A stretch of 64,000 bases of DNA from Emticicia fluvialis (GTDB taxonomy: Bacteria; Bacteroidota; Bacteroidia; Cytophagales; Spirosomataceae). Below are positions 44,450 to 51,361 of this stretch, piece after piece. Below the pieces are notes generated by a model. It was not told where the DNA came from. It did not search any database and worked only from the letters and a program-made list of their open reading frames with translations. Within the stretch, counting starts at the first letter, position 1, and each line of letters begins with the position of its first letter. The translations under genes and the position numbers were made by a program. The stretch lies in NCBI RefSeq assembly GCF_024793945.1, contig NZ_JANUSD010000002.1, forward strand, positions 248,001 to 312,000, given 5' to 3'.

Positions 44450-45019
44450 ATGGCACATATAAAATTACCTGAAGAAGATTTACTGCCCGGCATACGCGGG
44501 TTAATGGCTTTCAGGCCAGATACAGCGAAACCACTTAATGCTTTAGCTGAGGTGTTGCTGAGAGATGAAAACAATAGTTTGTCAAGGGGAGAACGCGAGG
44601 CCATTGCCACGTACGTATCTTACCTGAACGACTGCTTCTTTTGCCAGCATGTGCATGGCGCTGCCGCGCAATGTTATCTGGAAGACGATGGCACGCTGAT
44701 TGGCCAGATAAAGAGAAATTTAAAAGAGGCACCCATTTCAGACAAACTGAAAGCGCTGCTGGCCATTGCAGCCAGCGTGCAGGAAGGAGGAAAAAACGTG
44801 ACTACTGAACAGGTTGAAGCTGCCAAAGCCGCAGGCGCAAGCGATAAAGAGATTCATGACGCCGTTTTAATAGCCGCCTCATTCTGTATGTTTAATCGTT
44901 ACGTTGACGGTCTGGGAACATGGGCACCCACCGACCCACAGGTATATATACCCAGAGGTATGCGCATAGCGGCTGAAGGTTATGCCAGCTTTGATTCCAT
45001 GAAAAGCATAGGAAAATAG
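44450..45019 (+). CDS. Carboxymuconolactone decarboxylase-like (AhpD-fold) protein 3
   Basis: A 189-residue paralog. The motif is C-x2-C-x3-H as NDCFFCQHVHGAAA (about residues 63-76). The tail VLIAASFCMFNRYVDGLGTW is nearly the same as in copy 1, so copies 1 and 3 are the closest pair even though copy 2 lies next to copy 1. It is 11 bp after the MFS gene and is followed by two strong hairpins before the next sub-block. Confidence 0.88.
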   Translation: MAHIKLPEEDLLPGIRGLMAFRPDTAKPLNALAEVLLRDENNSLSRGEREAIATYVSYLNDCFFCQHVHGAAAQCYLEDDGTLIGQIKRNLKEAPISDKLKALLAIAASVQEGGKNVTTEQVEAAKAAGASDKEIHDAVLIAASFCMFNRYVDGLGTWAPTDPQVYIPRGMRIAAEGYASFDSMKSIGK

Positions 45020-45064
45020 AAGATCGGTACTTTGTGGTTTTGTTTTTACATACGTAGTTTTCAT

Positions 45065-45093
45065 ACACTGTGCATTATTTTGGTGCACAGTGT
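45065..45093. terminator. Hairpin, probable terminator after CMD protein 3
   Basis: ACACTGTGCA (45065-45074) pairs perfectly with TGCACAGTGT (45084-45093) around a nine-base loop. The following TTAGCTTT is only a weak T run. Confidence 0.6.
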
Positions 45094-45177
45094 TTAGCTT
45101 TAAACATTGGGTTTATACCCAGAACAACCATTGCCTGACAAAGAAATTAGTGTTTTGTTTTTAGTTAAATAATTTCA

Positions 45178-45206
45178 ACTCTGCACTTCTTTTAGAGGTG
45201 CAGAGT
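45178..45206. promoter_or_regulatory. Second hairpin upstream of the small anchor gene
   Basis: ACTCTGCAC (45178-45186) pairs perfectly with GTGCAGAGT (45198-45206), 11-base loop, 44 bases before the TTG start at 45251. It shares the TGCA(C) core with the hairpin 100 bases earlier. A leader structure or an operator are both possible. Confidence 0.45.
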
Positions 45207-45250
45207 ATCTTACAAACTTTTAAAATATCTCTTTAGCTCAGATTCATATA

Positions 45251-45784
45251 TTGAAAAGAATAGCATCCATAGGCCTCTTACTGCTTTTGCTCAATCATTT
45301 GTTCGGGCTTACAATTGCCATGCTGTTTTTTGAAGATAATTATCAGACACATTCAAATACAATTATAGAAGATAAGTGGAAGGTGATAAAATTGCCGGCT
45401 TCAAACAAAACCATAAGTATTGACAATACCATAAAAGAAGGTTTAATAAGAAGTGGCAATGAGTTTTATAACGTAATGCACGAATATCAGGAAAACGATA
45501 CTTTGTATGTAATACTGAAGTCGAACCAAAATGCACAGGAACGATTTGATGAACTGACTTCGCTGGTTCAGGGAATGTTTGACGCTGACACGCCACAAAG
45601 TCCATTGAGTAAAGCCATGAAGTTATATGGTGGTTTGCTTAAGGTGTATCTGTCAAACGACACAGACCTTCAACTTATTAAACCATGTTTGGTTTCTAAT
45701 CCTTCACAACCATTTAAAGAGCCGGAAAAACGGTATGCCAGCGTTATCAATCTGTTGCATACACCCCCTCCTGAGTTAACCTGA
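45251..45784 (+). CDS. Small membrane-anchored protein (paralog 2) with TTG start
   Basis: A 177-residue protein, MKRIASIGLLLLLLNHLFGL at the start, with a single anchor, an extracytoplasmic body and the tail HTPPPELT. It is a paralog of the protein at 31445-32020 (see there). The start codon is TTG at 45251; no ATG is in frame before the hydrophobic segment. It precedes the second TonB receptor by 152 bp, as its paralog precedes an outer-membrane barrel. Function unknown; placement suggests a role with outer-membrane uptake. Confidence 0.75.
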   Translation: MKRIASIGLLLLLLNHLFGLTIAMLFFEDNYQTHSNTIIEDKWKVIKLPASNKTISIDNTIKEGLIRSGNEFYNVMHEYQENDTLYVILKSNQNAQERFDELTSLVQGMFDADTPQSPLSKAMKLYGGLLKVYLSNDTDLQLIKPCLVSNPSQPFKEPEKRYASVINLLHTPPPELT

Positions 45785-45876
45785 TTTTATATACAAGTAC
45801 AAAGGTATAATGGTCCGGCTTCGGAGTGTTATACCTCTTTTCTGTTTAATAAAATCAGTATTAATCTAAAGGAACA

Positions 45877-45922
45877 GAACAAAAGAGCGTTACAGGTGGT
45901 AACTTGTATGGCTTTTTTGTTC
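45877..45922 (+). promoter_or_regulatory. Candidate attenuator/structured leader before the second TonB receptor
   Basis: GAACAAAAGAGC (45877-45888) pairs with GCTTTTTTGTTC (45911-45922), 12 pairs with one G-U. Inside it GTTAC-AGGTG-GTAAC (45889-45903) forms a second hairpin. The descending arm holds six T. It ends 14 bases before the ATG at 45937, so folding would hide or terminate near the start. Confidence 0.45.
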
Positions 45923-45936
45923 CGGTAAAACACGTT

Positions 45937-48114
45937 ATGAAATCAATGCAAATACTAGGCATACTGCTGGTATGTCTCAACCCACTATATGCCCAGAAGA
46001 CAGATACCGTCAAAGTAAGAGAATTAGAGCAGGTAAACATAATAGACCAAAGCTACCGAAACAATGTAGAAAGGCTACCGCTTACCCAAGGTACGTATCT
46101 TTTAGGAGGTAAGAAAAACGAAGTAATTAATGTGCTGGGTCTGGATGCCAACATTGCAGAAAAGACACCGCGCCAGATATTTGCCAAAGTGCCGGGCGTA
46201 TTTGTTTATGACATGGATGGCACCGGCAACCAGACCAATATTTCAACCCGTGGTTTAGACCCACACCGTGGTTGGGAATTCAATATCCGGGCTGATGGTG
46301 TCATTACCAATTCTGATATGTATGCTTATCCGGCCAGCCATTTCAGCTTACCGATGGAGGCTATCCAGACTATACAGTTGGTACGAGGCACGGGCTCGTT
46401 ACAATACGGAGCCCAGTTTGGCGGTATGCTCAACTATATATCTAAACAACCGGATACCACCAGAGCCTTCAGTTTTGAAACCATTAGCTCTATTGGCTCT
46501 TTTGGTCTGCTGAGCAGCTACAACGGTGTAAGCGGTAAAATAGGTAAATTACAGTATTATGGGTATTTTTCGAAGAGACATTCAGATGGTTACAGAGATA
46601 ACTCTCAGAGCGATTATAATGGCGAAGCCATCGGGTTAATTTATGAGGTCTCTAAAAATGTAATATTAAAAGCCGATTTTAAACATTCAAAATATCTATA
46701 CCATGTGCCCGGTCCTTTAAGTGATAGTATGTTTTACGCAAATCCGCGTCAGTCAAGTCGGTCGCGTAATTATTTTAACCCATCAATTTACATTCCGTCT
46801 GTATCTGCCGATTTTCGGTTGGGTTCGCGCACGCGGGCTTCAGTGGTAGCATCGGCAGTTTTGGGTGCAAGAAACAGCGTATTATTTGATAAGACCGTAA
46901 ACATAGCCGATGCCATTGACCCAACTACTTTGCAGTATGCCAACAGGCAGGTTGATATTGATAAATTTAACAGTTACACGCTTGAAGCACGTTTATTACA
47001 TCATTATAATTTAGGCGGTGTGTCATCGGTGCTGGTAACTGGTGTGCAGTTGATGAGCAATGACCTGAATCGCCAGCAATTGGGTAAAGGCACAACAGGA
47101 ACCGACTTTGATTTATCAAAAACCGGAGATTGGGTGAGAGATATGCACCTTAAAACAAAAAATGTGGCTTTTTTTGTAGAGAACAGGTTTGCTATCACTT
47201 CAAGGTTGTCAATAACGCCGGGCCTGAGGTTAGAAACCGGAGCCTCCAGGCTAAGCGGCAGAATAGCTTATTATGATGCTAATCAATTGCCTACCACTAT
47301 TTCGCATCATTTCCCTTTATTTGGTTTGAACACCACTTATCAGTTAAATAAAGACCAAAGCATTTATGCGGGTTTTGCTCAGGCTTATCGTCCGGTGGTT
47401 TTCAAGGATATTATCCCGTCGGCAACTTATGAGAAGATAGATAAAAACCTGAAAGATGCCTCAGGATACAATGCTGAAATAGGCTACCGAGGCCATACCG
47501 AACACTGGAAGTGGGATATCAGCGCTTTTCAGATTCAATATAATAACCGCATGGGTATGACCTACGGAACCGAGGCCAATGGTAACTTTTATTATTTGCG
47601 TACCAATATTGGCGATTCGAGAACGAATGGTATTGAAACTTTTATTGAGTATGATACTCGTTTTTCGTCTAAATCGTCAATGTCAGTTTTTACTTCCACT
47701 TCTTATATGGATGCCCGTTATCAGGATGCTGCCATACGTGTTGGCGACAAAAATGTGAGTGTAAAGACCAACAAAGTGGAAAGTACCCCGGAGTGGATAA
47801 GCCGCAACGGAATAACATTCCGTTATACGAAACTCAGCGTAACTGCTTTGCATAGCTATACAGCAAAAAGTTATGCCGATGCCCTGAATACCGTAAAGCC
47901 GTCTGCCAATGGTGCGGTAGGTCTGGTACCTTCTTATGCCCTGCTTGACATAAACGCCAGCTACCGTTTAACAAAAAACCTGATGGTGAAGCTGAATATC
48001 AATAACCTGACCAACAAACAATACTTTACCAAACGCCCGGGTTTTTATCCGGGTCCTGGGGTATGGTCATCAGACGGTCGTAGTATAAACCTCACCGTAG
48101 GATTGAAATTATAA
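45937..48114 (+). CDS. FecA-type TonB-dependent receptor
   Basis: I chose the ATG at 45937 because it opens the signal peptide MKSMQILGILLVCLNPLYAQ; a TTG 33 bases upstream would lengthen the N-terminus. The 725-residue protein has a plug (about 30-175, with RQIFAKVPGVFVYDMDGTGN and NISTRGLDPHRGWEFNIRAD) and a barrel (about 180-725) ending INLTVGLKL. The short form without a CarboxypepD_reg domain and the ARG-LDPHR plug motif resemble siderophore or Fe3+-dicitrate receptors of the FecA type. A metal-chelate substrate is therefore likely but not proven. The DUF3179 gene follows after 58 bp. Confidence 0.88.
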   Translation: MKSMQILGILLVCLNPLYAQKTDTVKVRELEQVNIIDQSYRNNVERLPLTQGTYLLGGKKNEVINVLGLDANIAEKTPRQIFAKVPGVFVYDMDGTGNQTNISTRGLDPHRGWEFNIRADGVITNSDMYAYPASHFSLPMEAIQTIQLVRGTGSLQYGAQFGGMLNYISKQPDTTRAFSFETISSIGSFGLLSSYNGVSGKIGKLQYYGYFSKRHSDGYRDNSQSDYNGEAIGLIYEVSKNVILKADFKHSKYLYHVPGPLSDSMFYANPRQSSRSRNYFNPSIYIPSVSADFRLGSRTRASVVASAVLGARNSVLFDKTVNIADAIDPTTLQYANRQVDIDKFNSYTLEARLLHHYNLGGVSSVLVTGVQLMSNDLNRQQLGKGTTGTDFDLSKTGDWVRDMHLKTKNVAFFVENRFAITSRLSITPGLRLETGASRLSGRIAYYDANQLPTTISHHFPLFGLNTTYQLNKDQSIYAGFAQAYRPVVFKDIIPSATYEKIDKNLKDASGYNAEIGYRGHTEHWKWDISAFQIQYNNRMGMTYGTEANGNFYYLRTNIGDSRTNGIETFIEYDTRFSSKSSMSVFTSTSYMDARYQDAAIRVGDKNVSVKTNKVESTPEWISRNGITFRYTKLSVTALHSYTAKSYADALNTVKPSANGAVGLVPSYALLDINASYRLTKNLMVKLNINNLTNKQYFTKRPGFYPGPGVWSSDGRSINLTVGLKL

Positions 48115-48172
48115 ACGAATTCCCTTTTGTGGCCCAATCCGGGCGACAAAATTTCAATTTAACCACAAAGCA

Positions 48173-49363
48173 ATGAACCTTACACTCAAAAACCGTTTGT
48201 TCTGGATAGGCGCAGTTGTGTTTATCTTACCTGCACTGGTTCAGGCGTATTTATTAATGCCTTTTCCCGGAAGCCAGGATTTAGAGGCAATTAAAACAAC
48301 CTATTTTCTTGAGAAAATTATTCTGCCGTCAAGAATTATAGGTTTGTTGTTACTTATTGTTCCGGTTTGGTCTTTTCTAACAAACGGCACAATAAAGCAG
48401 AAGGTCTGGCTGGGAGTCGTTGCGCTCATAAGCATAGGTTTATTTTATTTTACGGATGTGGCGTATCGCGCTCAGGAAATGTTCAAAGAACCTGTAAAAA
48501 TACAATTTGCCGGTAAAAAGGACAATCGGGTACCTGACAGCCTGTTGGTAATGACAGTAGTTAACGGTGGTGTGGCAAAGGCATATCCGATTCAATATGT
48601 TGGGTACCACCACAAAATACAAGACAATGTAGCTGGTAAGCCCGTGTTAGTTACCTATTGTACCATGTGCCGCACTGGTTTGGTATTCAGCCCGCTTGTT
48701 GATAGAAAACTGCAGACTTTTCGTTTGGTTGGTGCCAGACATTATAATGCTGTGATTGAGGATTCAGACACCAGATCGTGGTGGTATCAGGCAACCGGAG
48801 AAGCCGTTGCGGGTAAGCAAACAGGGAAACAACTGGATATCATTCCGTCAGAACAGATAACCCTGAAAGCATTTTTTGAGCGGTATCCGGAGGGATTGGT
48901 TTTTCAACCAGACAATACTTTCAAAGAAGGATATGAAGTTTTAAAAACGTATGACCGCCGAGAGAAAAAAGATGAAGACTCTCTTACCAACCCCGGTAAA
49001 GTATGGGATAAAAGCTGGGTTGTGGGTATTAGTGCAGATGGAAAAAACAAGGCTTACGTCTGGAAGAATCTGGTAAATGTAACAACATTGAATGATAAAG
49101 TGGGCAATACCCCATTGGTTATAGCCATAGAGGCCGATAACTACTCGTTTCATGTTTTTACCAGAACCGTTGAAGGTAAAATTCTGAATTTTGTGCCTGA
49201 CGCTGCAGGTATAAGAGACAAAGAAACCCATAGCCTCTGGAACTGGCAGGGCGAATGTACCGAAGGGGAATGGAAAGGTAAAAAACTAACAAAGATATAC
49301 GCAAGGCAAGAATACCTGAGAGCCTGGAAACAGTTTCATCAGCCTACAGAAATCTGGCCCTGA
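48173..49363 (+). CDS. DUF3179 domain protein with membrane anchor
   Basis: A 396-residue protein with about three N-terminal transmembrane helices (about 8-28, 45-65 and 75-95) and a large DUF3179 domain (about 120-385). Characteristic motifs are VTYCTMCRTGLVF (CxxC, about 160-172), FRLVGARHYNAVIEDSDTRS (about 182-201) and SWWYQATGEAVAG just after. The family is usually extracytoplasmic and of unknown function; the CxxC and conserved His/Asp could bind a metal. It ends the cluster, and a long hairpin follows it. Confidence 0.87.
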   Translation: MNLTLKNRLFWIGAVVFILPALVQAYLLMPFPGSQDLEAIKTTYFLEKIILPSRIIGLLLLIVPVWSFLTNGTIKQKVWLGVVALISIGLFYFTDVAYRAQEMFKEPVKIQFAGKKDNRVPDSLLVMTVVNGGVAKAYPIQYVGYHHKIQDNVAGKPVLVTYCTMCRTGLVFSPLVDRKLQTFRLVGARHYNAVIEDSDTRSWWYQATGEAVAGKQTGKQLDIIPSEQITLKAFFERYPEGLVFQPDNTFKEGYEVLKTYDRREKKDEDSLTNPGKVWDKSWVVGISADGKNKAYVWKNLVNVTTLNDKVGNTPLVIAIEADNYSFHVFTRTVEGKILNFVPDAAGIRDKETHSLWNWQGECTEGEWKGKKLTKIYARQEYLRAWKQFHQPTEIWP

Positions 49364-49390
49364 TAAAAGGCACTAACTGGTATCAATTTT

Positions 49391-49439
49391 AAATGCGGTG
49401 AATTTTTGCGAATTTGATTAGTGAAAATTCATCGCATTT
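49391..49439. terminator. Long hairpin at the end of the cluster
   Basis: The 16-base arms 49391-49406 and 49424-49439 pair along their full length with one G-U, 17-base loop. There is no strong T run after it on the plus strand; a run of T on the left arm is followed by TG. It marks the boundary between the DUF3179 gene and the carbonic anhydrase gene. Confidence 0.6.
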
Positions 49440-49472
49440 GTGTTTCTTCGTAAAAGATTAAACAAATATGAT

Positions 49473-49964
49473 ATGGCTAATTTTATAGCGCCCGGTGCCA
49501 GTGTGATGGGCGATGTGTCGCTGGGAGACGATGTTTCTGTCTGGTATTCAGCTGTAATAAGAGCAGATGTAGAAAAAATTGTGGTGGGCAATAGAAGTAA
49601 TATTCAGGACGGTGCCATTCTGCATGCTGATTTTGGCGAGCCTACCATTATTGGCGAAAGCGTAACTGTAGGGCACGGCGCCATTGTACATGGGGCTAGT
49701 GTGGGCGATTACTCGCTGATTGGCATGAGAGCTACCATTTTGAATAGAGCCAGAATTGGCAAATACTGTATTATAGGCGCCAATGCACTGGTAACTGAGG
49801 GAACCGAGATTCCGGACTATTCAATGGCCGTGGGTACCCCTGCCAGGGTAATTAAAACTTTGCCTCCTGAAATAGCCGAAAAACTTGCCATGAGCGCCGA
49901 CCACTACGTTGAAATGGCTCTGGCGCATAAAAAAGGTACTTACCCATTAATGAAACCTGAGTAA
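49473..49964 (+). CDS. Gamma-class carbonic anhydrase-like protein
   Basis: I chose the ATG at 49473 because the homologous start is MANFIAPGASVMGDVSLG; a GTG 33 bases upstream is an unlikely alternative. The 163-residue protein is a left-handed beta-helix with hexapeptide repeats, and the zinc-type histidines are seen in ILHADFGEP and VGHGAIVHGAS (about residues 53, 71 and 76). The family includes true gamma carbonic anhydrases and inactive relatives (PaaY, YrdA type). Activity is inferred. It appears to be a single gene after the cluster. Confidence 0.88.
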   Translation: MANFIAPGASVMGDVSLGDDVSVWYSAVIRADVEKIVVGNRSNIQDGAILHADFGEPTIIGESVTVGHGAIVHGASVGDYSLIGMRATILNRARIGKYCIIGANALVTEGTEIPDYSMAVGTPARVIKTLPPEIAEKLAMSADHYVEMALAHKKGTYPLMKPE

Positions 49965-50266
49965 ATTTGTGCATTAAGTAAAACAAAAAAAGAATCCTAT
50001 ATAGTCTGTGTTTTTTTTGTAAATAGTTTATAGTAAGTTGATTAGTGTATATTTGTTAAATTTCTGTAACTTTTTTTGTTTTATTTTGTTATAGAAATAT
50101 TAAACAGAATATAATTCATTAAAGACTTAGATATCCGCAGGTTTAGTTTAAAAGTGTTGCTGACAACCTTTCAGACGACTTTTAAACTTTGAGACTAAAT
50201 CTATGGCATCTCACCGAAATGACATTAAGAATAAGTGCTCAAAGTTATTAAATCAGAAAAAAAATA
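49965..50266. other. 302-bp AT-rich gap
   Basis: No gene is seen. It has many T and A runs, and a -7-like TATATTTG near 50048 lacks a matching -33 box at the right distance. It probably carries the promoter and leader of the pterin genes. Confidence 0.5.
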
Positions 50267-50686
50267 ATGAGTTCTAAAAGAGTTGCGGTGTTCAGGAAAG
50301 AACATTTCAATGCCGCTCATCGTCTGAATAATCCTAACTGGTCAGACGAAAAAAACGAACGCGTGTATGGAAAATGTAATAATTACAATTTCCATGGCCA
50401 TAACTATGACCTGATTGTGCAGGTAACCGGCGACGTAGACCCGGAGTCAGGATATGTTATGGATATGAAGCTGCTCAGCGATTTAATAAAGATGGAAATA
50501 CTGGATAAGTTTGATCATAAAAACCTGAACCTGGATACAGACGAATTCAAAGATTTAAATCCGTCGGCTGAGAACATAGCCATTGTAATTTACGAAAAGT
50601 TGCGGGTAAAACTGCCTGAACATTTAGACCTTAGAATCAGATTATATGAAACCGAACGAAACTTTGTTGAATACCCTGCTATTTGA
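50267..50686 (+). CDS. 6-pyruvoyl-tetrahydropterin synthase/QueD-like protein
   Basis: A 139-residue T-fold enzyme. The zinc histidines are in EHFNAAHRL (about 13-21) and FHGHNYDL (about 43-50). A Cys is present in YGKCNNYNF (about residue 39), and the Asp-His pair in DKFDHKNLN. The family converts dihydroneopterin triphosphate to 6-pyruvoyl-tetrahydropterin (BH4 route) or to 6-carboxy-tetrahydropterin (QueD, queuosine route). Its pairing with folE, which makes that triphosphate, supports either. No other queuosine genes are here, so I leave the exact route open. Confidence 0.88.
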   Translation: MSSKRVAVFRKEHFNAAHRLNNPNWSDEKNERVYGKCNNYNFHGHNYDLIVQVTGDVDPESGYVMDMKLLSDLIKMEILDKFDHKNLNLDTDEFKDLNPSAENIAIVIYEKLRVKLPEHLDLRIRLYETERNFVEYPAI

Positions 50687-50708
50687 ACAAGATACCAATA
50701 CTACACTT

Positions 50709-51347
50709 ATGGAAGACGAATTAGGCGATGACCACAGAGGAACAGCCGAGGATACTCCCTTGCGTGCCGATGCTTTTGACCTAAGCGATGAAGAAAAAAT
50801 TGCCCGCATTGAGTTCTATTTCCGCCAGATAATGGATACCCTGGGCCTTGACCTGACTGACGATTCGCTCAATGGCACGCCCAAAAGAGTAGCCAAAATG
50901 TATGTTAAAGAGTTATTTCAGGGCCTTAACCCGGAAAACAAGCCATCAGTAACCCTTTTTGACAACAAGTATCAATATAACGAAATGCTTGTAGAGAAAG
51001 ATATTTCGTTTTATTCTAATTGCGAGCACCACTTTGTGCCTATTTTCGGTAAAGCTCATGTAGCTTATATCGCTAACGGTAAGGTAATAGGCTTATCGAA
51101 GCTTAACCGAATTGTGCAGTATTTTTCTAAAAGACCACAAGTGCAGGAGAGACTTACCGTGCAGATTGCTAAAGAATTGCAGCGTATACTGAACACAGAA
51201 GATGTAGCAGTGGTGATGGACGCCAAGCATTTGTGCGTAGCCTCACGCGGAGTTCAGGACGATACCTCATCAACCATTACGAGTTTTTATGGGGGTAAAT
51301 TTCAGCAGGAAGCAACTAAGGCTGAGTTTCTGAAGTATATCGGATAA
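50709..51347 (+). CDS. folE: GTP cyclohydrolase I (FolE)
   Basis: I chose the ATG at 50709: it begins MEDELGDDHRGTAEDTPL and leaves 22 bp after the preceding stop. An ATG at 50646 would instead overlap the PTPS gene by 41 bases. Catalytic residues are clear: zinc ligands in YSNCEHHFVPIFGKAHV (about 101-117) and AKHLCVASRGVQDDTSST (about 173-190). The enzyme opens GTP to dihydroneopterin triphosphate for folate and pterin synthesis. Its 212 residues are the usual length. Confidence 0.95.
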   Translation: MEDELGDDHRGTAEDTPLRADAFDLSDEEKIARIEFYFRQIMDTLGLDLTDDSLNGTPKRVAKMYVKELFQGLNPENKPSVTLFDNKYQYNEMLVEKDISFYSNCEHHFVPIFGKAHVAYIANGKVIGLSKLNRIVQYFSKRPQVQERLTVQIAKELQRILNTEDVAVVMDAKHLCVASRGVQDDTSSTITSFYGGKFQQEATKAEFLKYIG

Positions 51348-51361
51348 TTTTGTTCAATTCA

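Noticed and set aside
50646..50708. Longer FolE start at ATG 50646
   Set aside because: It would overlap the preceding PTPS gene by 41 bases; the ATG at 50709 gives the usual start and a short gap.
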